Below, piece by piece: positions 49,841-62,595 of a stretch of DNA of 64,000 bases. The first letter of the stretch is position 1, and every line of letters starts with the position of its first letter. The stretch lies in contig CM059972.1 in the NCBI GenBank assembly GCA_030490835.1, forward strand, positions 4,804,264-4,868,263. Reading direction: 5' to 3'. Below the pieces are notes generated by a model. That model was not told where the DNA came from, did not search any database, and saw only the letters and a list, made by a program, of their open reading frames with translations. The stretch comes from Annona cherimola (taxonomy: Eukaryota > Streptophyta > Magnoliopsida > Magnoliales > Annonaceae). The position numbers and the translations under genes are program-made.

Positions 49841-51299
49841 TTGCCATGCCATATATCATATGTGATCAGCCACCTTTCCAGTTATCATGTCATTGGTTTA
49901 CTACAGGACCCCAAACAACAACAAGATTAACAATGCATCACGTTGAGAAAGAAGGCAATCAAATATTTTAATCAGAAATAAGAAAACAACGGGAAAAAAA
50001 GGAAAGAGCCTATGCTGATACATACTCTAACAAAACAATAGTGTCCCAGACATAAGCCAACGCCCTCATTCCACACTATATCAGAATAACCCTAACAATT
50101 TTGTTGATGCATCCTACTTCTGTAATTGAAGGACAGAGATCACCTGATTCCTGTTTTCGCTATGCTAAATCTAGAAAAGAGACCGCAGAAAAAGCCATAC
50201 ATACTAGAAACAAGAGATTGTGAAGGGATGAAATGAGGACAAGAAGCTCAAGCAATGGGGTTGGATCTATCATGTTGGACACTAGCAACCAGTCCTTCGC
50301 AAAATTCCTCACCAACAATGCTGATTCCATCCAGTAACAACAGAAGAACACCACAATCCAAGGGGAGAGTGTGCGAAAGGCCCAAAGGCCCCAAGACCAG
50401 CTTCTACAAAGTAAACAGAATATACAAATAAAAATCACAAAAGCAAACTTCTACTCTCCTGAAACCATGAATTACTTTCCATTCCCAATCCTTCTCCTGC
50501 TGACCAGAAGCAAAAAGTCAAAAACTTCTTAAATCCAGTAAAGACATTGTAGGGGGAAAAACACCACATTCCAAAAAACAAACATGAAGTGCAAAAGGCC
50601 CCAAGACCAATTTCTGCAAAGGATATCAGAAAATACAAACAAAAATAAGCACAACGACACTCTACAGACCCATGAATTACTTCCTCATCTCCAGTTCTTC
50701 TCATTCTTCTGAGTCAGAATAAAAACTGCTATCACAATTACAACAGGGGAAGTAATGACCTCGAACTTTCATCAACAAGGCAAACAGAAAAAGAAGTCTC
50801 CAAAACAAAATTTAAGATGCAAACATTAAAAAAAAAGTAAAAATAATCCGAACCAAACTCTTCGCAAGAAACATCAGTAACCAACCTCGTAAGTCCTAAC
50901 AGCAGATACGACAGAAGAAAACGCCAGGTCACCTAAACAAAACAGCGTAAAAATCTATACTTATCCGAAGATCAAAATTCTGCACTGGAGAAGCTACGTG
51001 CAAAGAAAGGGCAGCATCTGATCAGCTGAATGCAAGAGTACAAGGATTCCGACAAACTAAACGGGTTAAAAGAAACCGATATCGCAAGAAATCCACCCCA
51101 CTCATATCCAGGGACAAAATCACAACACAAGCACAGAGAAATGCAGCAAAGAAACCAGAGAAATCAGGCATTCGCGAAAAAAGTGCAGCCGCATGTTCCG
51201 ATCGAGGATCGTTCCACTCACCTTCCAAATGCTGCGAGTGATCGAGAATCGAAATGCCGAACGAGACGGGGCTAGAGGGGAAGGCATTGGGATTTAAAA

Positions 51300-51470
51300 A
51301 TCCGAGCCAATTACATCTTGGTGCATCCATATTAACGATTCTACCCTTACTCTTCCCTAGAAATCTCCATCTTGCCTCCTCCGATCTGGACCGTGCAATA
51401 AGCTCCTACGAAAAAGGTCTATGGAGATTAACTTCACACGTGTCGGTTTCAGTCGACCACGTGGCCCATT
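51300..51470 (-). promoter_or_regulatory. UBC22 upstream region with two G-boxes
   Basis: CACGTG cores lie at 51437-51442 (ACACGTGTC) and 51458-51463 (CCACGTGG), about 140-170 bp upstream of the inferred TATA-like box. They are candidate bZIP/bHLH sites. This is inference from motif and position only. Confidence 0.4.
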
Positions 51471-53460
51471 AGCTGAGACGGAGGCCCCAGTAGCCGCTCG
51501 AAATGCCTGAAGTGGACGGCTAGGATGAAACGTAAGAAGATTGACTCATTGGTTGATGTGAATATATCAGGACCCGGGTGCACTGAATTGCGCTCCATAT
51601 ATCATCACGACTCATAATTGCTCGTACGATCCAAAAGTGAACCATAATTCACCAACTTCGACTCCAGGCGATTTATTATTATTTTTTAATAATTCAACCA
51701 CCCGGGCTGTGCCCATTTCATTAAAATTCTTATTTTTAATGCTCCCACCTATGATTTCTACTCATAATTATAGATGGGTACTTATAAGAATTATCGACTG
51801 TGCCGTTAATTTTGATTTGATCAGGGTTTAAATTAAGATTATAGCAAATAAATGATTTTCATTTTTTCTATTTTATGAAATGATAGGTAAATGGTAATAA
51901 CGGCTTCTGACGGTGGCACATGCAAAATGCACGGATCCGAAGACACGCTCCTTGGAGATGTGGGACCCACGGAAATTAAATTAAAGCAAGGTTAGATGTG
52001 GGTTTGCGACGCTTAGCAGCTTGCGAGACAGCCGTTGGAGAGTGGAAACGAGAGTTCTGGCCTGACCTGAGTCCTCCATTTTCAAACTCGGAAAAGAAGA
52101 TTCTCGTGTAGCCGTTGTTGCCACTGTGAAAATGGACGGAGGCTCATATGCGACGGAGGCCGACATCTTCTTTACGCGCACGACCGTGATGTAGGGCCCG
52201 CATGCGTGTAGTGTCGGAGGCCTGCCTGATTTGGGATGAAATTTTGGACGAAACGGAGTGCGTTTGATGATGGTAAAAAGTTGTGAATAGAAAACTTTTG
52301 GATTAAAAAATTTTCACTTATCATAATTATGATTTTTTAAATTATTCTTTCGTACCTTTCGAATGAAAATTTTTTTAAATAAAAGAAAATAATGTAATAT
52401 AATGAAGATAATGATAAAGAGTAAAATAAATAAAGTTAAAATAGATAAAATAATTGTATAAAAATGGTAAGAAAATAATTAAAAATTAGGATAATTATAT
52501 GAAAATGCGAGGAAATAATCGAAAAATAAGATAATTGTGCAGGGAAAAAGTTCTTAAAGAAAAAAGATATTTTTTGGTGAACACTAAATGCACTTTTAAA
52601 TTATTAGATATGGAAAGCAAAAGATTATATGAATAATGGGAAATACAATATTAAGAATAGAAGAAATAACCTAATCCATATTGCATCAATGAGATGCTTT
52701 TGCGCCACCAGACAATGTCTTGGTGTGGTGGGCATCTTCGGTTCAAAGCATGGTAGGCACATTTTCCAGATGAGTTTTGTAGGTGGCTGTTGTTGTCTCC
52801 AAAATTTTATGGGAGCATTCACCGGTGAGTATTTTGAAATTTATTGTTAGTACAAATCAGATTTATTAGTCAACTATTTGTAGAATATAGTTAGAAAATT
52901 GAAAGAATGTCTCAAAAATATTAGTTGAGATAATGTAATATACATATCAAAAAATGAAAAGCTTTTGCTTAAAAAAAAGTAAATGAATAGATGTTTCCAA
53001 ATGACCCTCAAGCGCCGGCCAACTCAGAAGGCCAAAATGGGTCCTTGTCGTAGAAAATAAATATTTCTAACATTAGGCCCGTCCCAAGCCATCGACTTGC
53101 CAAGGTTATGATACGCCCGGGGGAATTTGTGAAAATAATACAATTATTGATTAATTTAGAAATTGAAAAAAAGAAAAATTTGAAATATAAAAAAAATGAA
53201 GGAAGGGGGAGAAAACGACTACTTTCATTTACCTTCCATCTTTTCAAAATTTTTGTAATTTTTATCACACAACTTTTATGTAAAAACATTCCATTTTTTT
53301 TATTCTTATGTTTACAATTCAAATCAAGTGCACATTCCAATTCTAGATCTAGAAGTGATAATTTAACAATATTGTTAAAAAAAGTGGCTATGGAATTATT
53401 GTTCCAAAAAATGGAAGATAAACTCATTTTTTAACTTATTAGCTTCACACAAAAGTGATG
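51471..53460. other. Intergenic DNA, no supported gene
   Basis: A moderately GC-rich stretch at 51880-52240 is followed by a decayed T1 MITE at about 52255-52600. A possible exon-like open stretch at 52625-52822 (minus, WKMCLPCFEPKMPTTPRH) has no family I recognise. 53010-53430 is A/T-rich. Confidence 0.45.
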
Positions 53461-53680
53461 TACTGATATTGTTATCATGGTTAAGAGGGATAGAGAGTTC
53501 CTATAGAATGAAATCAAGGAGTTAGAACCCAACTTCACTGCAATCTCTTATTCTCATGTCCTTAGGAATGACAACATGGTAGCACACTGCCTCAACAGGT
53601 ATATCCTATCTTCTCAAGTGGCTTTGTCTGAATGGTGGTCAATTCCACCCACATGTATTCCTCACATTGCTGTGTGAGGA
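53461..53680 (+). pseudogene. RNase H-type relic of a non-LTR retroelement
   Basis: The frame reads NEIKELEPNF, TAISYSHVLRNDNMVAHCLN and SEWWSIPPTCIPH before a stop. It resembles the C-terminal end of the RNase H domain of plant LINE-type polyproteins (the motif with H-V-R-N-x-N-x-x-A-H). A stop replaces a codon just upstream of NEIK. No further part of the element is recognisable. Confidence 0.5.
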
Positions 53681-54484
53681 TTCTTCAAGTTTCATATGAA
53701 TGTTTAGGGACTCTGTTTTCTCTCCTTGATTCTGAAGCTTCCTGGATGAGGATTTGGGGGGATGAAACTACTCATTTCTTTAAAAAAAAAATTATTAATT
53801 TTGCATGAAAAAACACTTTACCAACAACATAGATAGAGCTTTTTCAGGGCCAGTTCAAAGCGAGTGGATGAAAAGAATGAGATTTCTCATTCACAAGTCA
53901 CAGTAGAAAAGTTTGAATGGTCAAACATCAAGTGGCCCGCGAATTAAGCACATTGTTATATTGCCTTGATCATGTTAAGTGGGTGTTAGGGTATGTTTTG
54001 GGAACAAAACTTATAAACGGAGGTTTTTTTTGTAAAATCGTTAGCTCTAGCAAATATCACTAATTAAAATAAAGTAAACAGGAGGCCGTGTAGGCCCAAA
54101 ACCAAGGTACCATAGCCGCCGTGATTTCAAAAAAGTAGGGTGGCAGTCTTCATTTCCAGCACGCCATACATATCCACCCAACAAAGTTGCAATAATTTAA
54201 TGGGGAAGCTGATAAGATAACTTATTCTTTTGTATTTTATTGCGATGCTTTACTATTTATGTGGCTCAATTCTTGCATTTTCAAAAAGGAGACAGAGCAG
54301 AGCAGAGCAATGATCCACTCAAAGAAGGAGACAAACGTATGGATGGGTGGATTGGACAATGGAGAGAAGCTGGGCCCTCCGAAGTCCAATCAAAACGATA
54401 TTCCATTAGGCAAAGCAAAATGGATGGGGGGAAGTTTTATGAGGCACGATAGAATACCATTAGTCTTATGAAACCTCCGTACGA

Positions 54485-54640
54485 TATTTATTTATTTTTA
54501 ATTTTTCTTCGGAAACGTATTTTCTCAAGTTATTTAGCCCATATATCATTATAGAATGGTAAAACTTGATATATGAGCTAAATATATTTTAAAAAAACAT
54601 GTTTATGAAGAAAAAATAAAAAAAAGATTTACATGCGATT
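54485..54640. mobile_element. Foldback MITE, unoccupied relative of 49374-49840
   Basis: An inverted pair with AACGTATTTTCTCAAG at left and TTTTAAAAAAACATGTTTATG at right in decayed complement, with a loop at TGGTAAAACTTG. It is short and A/T-rich. Confidence 0.55.
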
Positions 54641-54842
54641 AACCCTCGAGTTTTATTACCATAGGGTGAACAATTTTCTAATGTCAGGACATGGCTCAAG
54701 CTTTTTACTCTCACAGCAGAAGCACAGTACAGACTACGGCTTATGGGTAAGTGTTTACTTGGAGGGGGAAGAATGAAAGAGAGGTTAAAATTAAGAAAAG
54801 GTGGAAAAGGAGATACGATGAAACGAAATAAGTAAAGACATC

Positions 54843-55262
54843 GTTGGGTATATATTTTGTAGTCTGAGTATTGGTTATTTAGTTAATGGTTTTACATGTG
54901 AGAGTGCAGGATGAATATGTAAAAGAGTATGTGTTAGTTTTCTGTAAATACTTATGCGAGTCATATTTATAAGAGTATTAGTTATTGATTTGATGAAGCC
55001 CTAGGTAGTGTCCTAATGGAGAGTGAAGGAAGGATTATTAGAATGCTTTAGTTTTGGAAGGCATATAAGGATCTAGAAAATAAGTATTTGCGTATATCTT
55101 TGTAATCTGTTTATCATAGACGATTATTATTTCTCTCTTATCGTTTTTTTTCTTTTATACTAAAGAGTTTTCCACATAAATCTTAGTGTCTCGTGTGTGA
55201 TCTTGTAATTGTTTATTTGATCATATTTTTTTTTTCCGTGCTTCCATTATAATACATATCAA
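54843..55262 (+). mobile_element. Probable Ty1/copia-type LTR relic
   Basis: It begins near GTTGGGTATATATTTTG. Towards the end it contains GAGTTTTCCACATAAATCT followed by T-rich sequence and TTCCGTGCTTCC, the arrangement seen at the R-U5 end of many plant copia LTRs. I cannot define both ends or a duplication. Confidence 0.4.
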
Positions 55263-55339
55263 TCGAAATAACGTTTTATAACTGACATAATAGATGACTT
55301 TTTTTAAAGTAATATGTATAATGATATAAAAAAGGAATA

Positions 55340-55668
55340 CAATACACTGCACCGAGTGCGAAAACTCAATTTTTTTAAAAAAGATTTTGAATTTTTTTTA
55401 TAAAACTGTTAATCTAGGTGTATTTAACATATATAATAATTTTTTATCGTTTTTAGATATTTTTAGATATTTTTTTTGATTTTTTAACATCAATGGCATT
55501 TTCGTAATTCATAAATTACGAAAATGCCATTGATTTTAAAAAAATAAAAAAACAAATATCTAAAAATCTCTAAAAATGGATATACGTGTTAAATATACAT
55601 AAATTAACAATATTATAAAAAAAATTTCAAAAAAATTGAGTGAAATACACTCGGGTGCATTCAGTTAA
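55340..55668. mobile_element. Foldback MITE, family FB-3
   Basis: Capped by CACTGCACCGAGTGCG and ACACTCGGGTGCATTC, with a nearly perfect central hairpin (AATGGCATTTTCGTAATT / AATTACGAAAATGCCATT at about 55492-55530). Confidence 0.7.
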
Positions 55669-56343
55669 ACCCGTATGAAATATATATAAGGCTCTGTTTC
55701 GATCAGGCACAACAATTATTTATAACAGCTCTAACCTTCCGATTTTTAAAAATCAATATCTATATTTCAATCAGGTTTTTCGTACTTTCATTCGAAAATA
55801 TTTTATTGGCATCATTTTTATTACACCTTTATAATTCATTCTATCCAAAATTCCAAATGGATTCATAGCTATTAAATAATTAAATTTCACATCTGTATAA
55901 AAAGAAAAAGTAGCTTTTATATTTTGTCTGAGAGGGAAAAAAAGATTAGGCACATATTAATAGTATAAGAATGGTTCTAGTTATAAAGTAATTTAAAAAT
56001 AAATACACTTTTTGAAAAAAATGCTGACCAATAATTTTAAGAATGTTAAATAAATGATCCCACAACAAACACAAACCCTGATGGTTGAGACAGTTGAAAT
56101 TGGGCCAAAATGACTAACTAGTCAGGAAGACTATGCCCACAAATGTAAACCAAAAACTCTACAAGTTAATTGACTTTTAAACCCTTGCTAAACATAGACT
56201 TTCCAAATTCAACTTCTTTCATGCTCAAGTTAAGGAAAAAAAAGTCCAAAAACACTGCACATTAGTTTCAAACTAAGGCCTACAACTATCGCATGAGTTT
56301 TATAGTACAAAGCCTTCAAAAAAGCATGATCGACAGAGACAAG
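55669..56343. other. Intergenic DNA downstream of the tetraspanin
   Basis: No gene is seen. The part next to 56343 is expected to be the tetraspanin 3'UTR (minus strand). The remainder is A/T-rich. Confidence 0.5.
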
Positions 56344-59318
56344 TTAATACAGCTGCTCCCTCCTATCACGCCACCATCGCCACCTGCAAAACCCCACAAG
56401 TATCAATACCATGACAAGCTTCCATTCTACAAGAATCGACGAGTGGGTGGGATTGGAGTAGAATGGATGGTAGAGAGTAGATACCAGAAGTAATCCCATC
56501 TGGGCCCGACTTTGCTCATCCTATTCTCTCCGTAAGGGTAGTCGGTGAGGGAGCGCTTGCTGTTCTGGAAGGCGCAGCAGCCGATGCAGTAGATGCCGAC
56601 AAGGAAGACGAGGACGACGACGTTGAGGACGGAGAGCTTGTGCCAGTCCCTTTTCACGTCCTCCAGCACCCCTGCCTTGCACGAATCGCACTCGTAGCAC
56701 AGAACTCCTGCCGCGTTGTTCCACTTCAAACAGTCCGGGTCTTGCATACCCCAGGACCCGCTGGAGTAGTCGCATGCGGTGGGAGGCTTGCAGCAACCCG
56801 ACTGCATCCACAATATTATGTACTCACAATAAACATCAGACATGTGCCAAGATTCACTAGAGACGGTTTAATAAAATTAGAAATTTAGGTTCGATATAGT
56901 TCATAAAAAGGTTGCATTGATCAGATTACTGTCTTATTATATTATGTCGCAAGTGTTATAAATTTTTTCTATCGTTTTTTAATAGATTAAAGGAAAATAC
57001 TCAGGCGAATACGGGTGCCTTTGTTCTGATGAAAAAATTTGGTCAAAATGGGGAAAAGCATCTTTTCATGTAATTTGATATCTTAACTACCTTATTATCC
57101 TATTTTGCAATCGTTATCTCTATATTATCATCGTTTTTCTATATCTTTTCATACTTAACTACTCTACATTCTAATCTTACTTTTAATGACAGATATATTG
57201 ATATTATTAAGGATATGTATGAGGGGACTGTTATGAATGTGAGGATCATTAGTGGAGATACTAATGTCTTCTTAGTTAAAATAGGTCTACATTAAGGCTT
57301 AGTCTTAAGTCCTTACCTTTTTACCTTAGTAATATATGAAATTACTAGACATCTCCAAGAAGAAATACCTTAGTGTGTGTTATTTGCAGATGAAATTGTT
57401 CTAATAGATGAAACTAAAGAAGGACTGAATTTTAAATTAAATAGGTGGGTAGATGCTTTAGAATATAATGGTTTTAGAATTAGTCGCATTAAAATTGAAT
57501 ATATGAAATACAATTTTAATAATAGCGAGAACCCGAATAAGGAACTAATTAAGATTTTAGATCAAGTAGCAACAAGAACTAATCATTTTCGGTATTTAGG
57601 ATCAATAGTTCAAGAGAACGGGGAAATTGAGAAAGATATAATACATAGAATTTAAGCAGGATGGAAGAAATGGAGAAATGCGTCAAGAATTTTATGTGAC
57701 CGTCGAGTTCCAATCAAATCAAAAGGAAACTTTTATAAGACTGCGATTAGACCTGCTATGCTTTATGGGACAGAATGTTGGGACAACATATACAAAAAAT
57801 GAGCTTAGGGGAAATGAGAATGTTAAAATGGATGAGTGGTAAAACAAAAAAAGATAAAATTAGAAATGAAATAATTCGAGAAAACTTAAAAGTGAGCCAA
57901 TTTGTGATAAAATGAGAGAAAATAGATTAAGATAATTTGGTTATGTTAAAAAAAGGCCTGAAGTAGCACCGATTAGGAAAACAGAGTCTATCCAAGTAGA
58001 AGGTGGTAGGAGAATGAGAGGAAGACCTAAAAAAATATGGACGGAAGTGATTAAACAAGATTTAAAAATATTGCAAATTACAGAAAATTTAGTCTTAAAT
58101 CGCCAAGAATGGCGTAACATAATTCATGCGGTCAACCCCACCTAGGTGGGAAATGGCTTATGATGATGATTATTATTATTTTCTTGTTTTTCAAAATACT
58201 TTTTCTTTTCTTTTTCAAAATATTGTTTCTATAAAATTTGCTGAACTTTTACATCATACCAAATTAAGGCACCCTAAATACCCAAATCTAGTAATTTTGG
58301 ATGATATTGGAACAATATTCAATAAGAATAAGTACATTTAGCAAATGTTGTACTAATTCAAGTGAGCCTCATTTGAGGTGTTTTATGATTCCATTTCATT
58401 CATTGTAAAGTTATTATATGTAGATACACTAATTTGATTTAAAAATGGATACAAGTGCGCCACAAAATGCAGACAGTTTTGAAGTAGATATAAACCTATT
58501 GAAGTCCTTATCTTATTTGTGACTCATACAATTTCTTGATTCAATTGATATTAAGTGATTAACACATAAAACTTCTTTTGATCAGGGTAAGATTCGTTCA
58601 CCTCAAACTCCCAACTGAACTTCCCGATCCGCCAGCCCATAAACTGACCCATCAAAATAAATAAATAAAAACCCAACTGAAAAATCAATTCTTTTCATTT
58701 TCCAATCCAACTTTCAATAACTCGGTCTTTCTAACTGATCCAATTCATCAACTCAGAAGGAAAATTGAAATAAAAATTTTAAAAAAACATAAAAATAAAT
58801 TGAAAGAAAGACATGGATGATGGTACCTGTACAGGGGTCATATCCCGCTCAAGATAATCCAAAGGCGTCCAAAGGGCTAGCTTGGCGCAGGTGTTTGATG
58901 TGAGAATGCAGCTCCTGATTCTCCTCCAGTTGCTGGGATTCTTCACCCTATTCCTCAGCCACGGCGAGTAGTCCGACAGCCGATACTCCTTGTAGACGTG
59001 GGCGGGAACCTGGACTCCGCCTCCTCGGCCCGTCACCACGAAGCCGAAGATGGTGATGCTGAGGAGGGCGGCGATGATGAGGAGCATGGCGGAGAGATAG
59101 ACCCACAGCGCCCACGCCACGTTGAAGCAGGCGCCGACGAAGCCCGCCAGGGACACGACGAGGATGACGAAGCCGAGAACCAGGAGGGGCAGCTGCAGGA
59201 ACGACTCGCACGTGCTGCTGCTCCTCGCAATCCAGAGGCCTCCCCCGATGAGGGGGATGGAGGCCAGCAGGGTGAGGAGGTTGAGGAACCCGATCACCGA
59301 GTTGCTGAATCGATACAT
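56344..59318 (-). CDS. TET6: Tetraspanin, TET5/TET6-like
   Basis: Minus-strand exons are 59318-58827, 56801-56485 and 56383-56344, for 282 residues, with all borders GT/AG and in frame. There are four membrane segments, at about 8-30, 43-66, 70-97 and 219-241. The large extracellular loop lies between TM3 and TM4 and carries the plant signature GCCKPP (C167, C168) plus CYECDSC and PDCLKW cysteines for disulfides. LALWTPLDYL just before the exon 1/2 border is typical of the TET5/TET6 branch. The short cytosolic tail ends WRWWRDRREQLY, contributed by a 40-nt last exon that is easily missed. Plant tetraspanins organise plasma-membrane microdomains and are markers of extracellular vesicles. Exon 1 is strongly GC-rich. 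The 2.0-kb intron 1 contains an antisense RTE-type LINE fragment. Confidence 0.93.
57187..58175 (+). mobile_element. 5'-truncated RTE-type LINE in tetraspanin intron 1
   Basis: The plus-strand reading, with several stops and frameshifts, follows the C-terminal half of an RTE-clade reverse transcriptase: IDIIKDMYEGTVMNV, LSPYLFTLV, CVLFADEIVLIDETKEG (with FADE where the catalytic FADD box is expected), HFRYLGSIVQENGEI, TAIRPAMLYGTECW and RQEWRNIIHAVNPT. The element ends in a GATGATGATTATTATTATT tail typical of RTE 3' ends. It lies antisense to the tetraspanin. The longest intact piece is 57377-57655. Confidence 0.9.
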
Positions 59319-61869
59319 GATCGATCGATGCCTTCTTTTCTGTTTTCTCCTCCTCTTCCTCTTCTTTTTCCTATATTGCTTCTGCAGCTGCTCTGTTTCT
59401 CTCTCTGTCTCTGATCTACTACTAGGATTTGTAGCTTTACCTCGATCTCTTTCTTCTACGGTTTGCTTTTTCTTCCTTTTTGGTTATTCGAATTTCGCAG
59501 GTGGTGGAAGCTAGGATTTTGTGGGTTAACCACCATTTTAATTTCCAAGGACTGGGATTGCTTTTAGTGCACTTCTTTTCAAGTGGTAGCTTGTAGACCA
59601 CTTGCAAGGTCTCACCAGCATAGTTTCTTAAGGGTGAGTTTGTATTTGATAAAAAGATTAAAATTTTTGAAACATGAGAAATAATGTGATGCGATAGTAA
59701 AGATAATAAAGTTATAATAATAAAGTAATTATACAATTATTTTGTATAAATGATTAAATAGTACAATAATTACATAAAAATATGTGAAAAATGATAATAA
59801 AATGAGATAATTATGAAAAGCGAAATTTTTTTTGGAATGAAGACTGTTATTCCCATCATATGTTGGCTATTTGGAAAATTTTCCAAAAAATTAGGTATGT
59901 TATATATATGTTATTAATAATTCTATAAATATATATATTATTCACCTTGGGCCTAGAAATATGTTATATTCTTAAGAGCATTCTAAATGATTCAAGAATC
60001 TTGAACGTGATGAGTATCAGACATGATTTTTAATAGACATTATTAAATTCTTATCTTTTTATCTCTCAATCCCATTCATGCTCTTGAAACCTTCCCAACA
60101 TGCCTTAACATTTATTAATTTTAAATTTTCTAAATAAAAATTCTCTTCTCCTCGAGTAACACCTGATTGAAATATCATCAATCGATATATGGAAAATCAT
60201 GTTAAGATTCTTAGGCAACTTTTCTAGCACGCGTTGTGTTGAAGACGCACATTCTCCGTTGCCCCGAATAAATGCTACAACCATTGGCGCGAACTGAAAC
60301 AATAAAAAGATATTAAGGAGACTCGCGCGTCTATGCGAGCATAAACGAATTATGAGGAACGGATCACTTAAGACTGTAATCAGAATATCAGGTCCGTTCA
60401 AAATTTGACGCCACTTGATTGAAATAAAAATTACTTTAATTTATCATTAGTTAGAATTTTTGTAGAATTAACTGGATATTGATTCCGCTGCTTTTGAAGC
60501 TCTTCCTGGAGGCATTTTCTGATGAATTTGGATCTTGGGCCGCATGATAATCTCACTTACAAACTATGACATGAAATTTGAAACAAGTGATCCGATAAGT
60601 TTTCAAATTCGAAACAAGTGATCTAATGAGTGTTCATGCGCGCGAGTGCTTTGCTAGTTTTTCTTTTTTGTGCCGGGGAAAGTTCTTATTCCTTGATTGC
60701 CTTTGGAACCACAATTATGCGTTGAAGCAGATAACGAAGAGCCGGAGTTCTCAGCTGATGCTCTGGCAGCCTATGACAGTTCATGATCAAGCTTTTCTTT
60801 TTTTTGTAAGACATTGAATTCGACTCCACCGATACTAAAATATGTTCAAGTTTAATTTACCATGAGTTTACTCTTTTGTAAAATGGATAAAATTTTCTAT
60901 TAAAGGTTTTAGTTTTTAATCCCTCCTTTATACATTCTCATTTTTGTATACTGAATTAACTTCAATATATCTTTATCATATCATCACTAGGAAGATCAAG
61001 CAGTTGATGAAAAAATATATATGGTGTATGTGCTTGTATCAATTAGAGGTCCAAGATTGGAAGTTGGATTAAAGTACTTGTTTTGCTTACACTTTACTAA
61101 AATATACTTCCATCAGTTGCAGGTCATTGGGTGATTTGATAAAAAAAAATTATATCTTTATCACATTAAGATTATCCTATCCATAGGATTAATCTTAGTA
61201 AAAAGATTTAAATTTATATATCAACAAATTTAAAGAAGTATTTTCAAAAAGAACTCCTTGGGATTAAAAATGACTTAGGGAACGCTTGTGAATGTCAAAG
61301 TTGGTGAAATTTTGAGATAATATGGGAGTAAAAAGGAAATATTTTGAAAATTATGTGATTAATATGAAATGATAAAGATAAAGTTGGAATAAAGATGGTA
61401 GTTAAAAGGAAAAAATGATTAAAATATATGGATAAAATTGGAAAAATAGAATTGTTGAGTTGTTAAATTATATATGTGATAAACTTGATTACTATAATTT
61501 TCCAAATAAACTTGAATACTATAATTTTCCATCACATCTCACACTCCGTCATTATCATGTTTTTTGACATTAAACAAAAATTGTAAAATTGGTATATATA
61601 ATAACTATACTTAGGATAATGTTTTCATAAAAAATAAAATACACCGCTCGTGACATATAACATGATTTTTTATTTTAAAATCGTTTACTACCATGTTGAA
61701 TCGAAATAATTTCTCATGTATATAGATAGAATAAATAAGAAAATTTCTTAGAGAATCTAATTATAAAATCCTATTTGTCTTAGAAGTTAAATAAGCACAA
61801 GTTATTACCCAAGCTAGTGTATTCGTTCAAACATTCTTTGTTGATTCCGAGGATTAGAGAGCCACATAT
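59319..61869. other. Tetraspanin 5' flank and intergenic DNA
   Basis: 59319-59420 is pyrimidine-rich on the plus strand (purine-rich as read by the gene) and probably 5'UTR. A decayed T1 MITE lies at about 59635-59830. An open frame at 60105-60401 (minus, FAPMVVAFIRGNGECASS) is unidentified and could be an eroded exon. A further T1-like stretch lies at about 61280-61450. Confidence 0.45.
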
Positions 61870-62595
61870 TACGGGGTGGGATCGGGTCAAGTCGTACTGG
61901 GTCAAAGTTTGACCAATTCTGATCTTACTTTTAAAAATTCAGTTTGACTCTATTTTTATATCAGGTCGAGACAATATTGATTTAACCCTCATTTTTTTTA
62001 ATAGATCTGGACAAATTTCGAATTGGTATTGAACTAGTTATGGGATGACAAATCGAGTAAAAAATGTAGATCAAATAAGATAATTTTAAAATTTTATATA
62101 CTTATCAAATATAAAGATACATCTATACTAAATTTAAATATTATATGTTTTAATATTTTACTAATTGTTAAAAACACATATTAATAAAGTAAAACATGAG
62201 AAAAGATAGTATAAATTTATTAAAATAAGTTAATATACAATTATATGTAAGAATTATATATGCGCAAATTCCTCTTATTGATTCTTATATTATTTTCTGA
62301 AAAATTAATTCTTCTACTATTGATACAGTGGATTATCAAAAACGTGGCAATTTTGAAAAAAAATAATAATAAGATTTAAATATAAGTTTATACTTTTTAA
62401 TAAATTAATATATATGGAGTGGGTTGGACTCTTTGAGTCGGGACATGATCGATTTACTCTAATCCTATTTTTGAAGTTAGTCCAAATTTCTGACTTATCT
62501 TTATAATGGATGAAAAAAGCATTAGTTTTATGGGGTAAAAAATAAGTCGGGTCATGACCGGATTACGAGTCGACGTGCCCCTGTTACCACCCCTA
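61870..62595. mobile_element. Non-autonomous hAT element, family hAT-A, copy 3
   Basis: 726 bp, from TACGGGGTGGGAT to TTACCACCCCTA. The flanking 8-mers CCACATAT and CCACAAAA agree at six positions. The interior matches copies at 12776 and 32326 (TAAATTTAAATATTATATG, GATTCTTATATTATTTTC). Confidence 0.82.

Larger units (their letters stand above)
48759..51290 (-). other. UBC22 5'UTR exons and long leader intron (inferred)
   Basis: On the minus strand an ideal donor (GAAG|GTGAG) lies at 51222/51221, shortly after a TTTTTAAATC box (about 51291-51300). A matching acceptor (TTCACAG|GAC) lies at 48833/48832, just upstream of the ATG. This gives a first non-coding exon of about 50-70 bp and a leader intron of about 2.4 kb. 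Long leader introns are common in plant ubiquitin-pathway genes. No coding feature is seen within the intron; the MITE and foldback at 49374-49840 are inside it. Transcript support is needed. Confidence 0.6.

Noticed and set aside
57377..57655. 92-codon reverse-transcriptase-like frame as a possible host or retron gene
   Set aside because: The flanking sequence continues the same RTE-type LINE with stops and frameshifts, so it is a transposon fragment.
58998..59414. Plus-strand frame rich in Glu, Asp and Gly
   Set aside because: It is the antisense of the GC-rich first tetraspanin exon.
60105..60401. 98-codon minus-strand frame with FAPMVVAFIRGNGE
   Set aside because: I could not assign it to a family or find splice-linked neighbours. 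It is left as an unidentified stretch within the intergenic entry.
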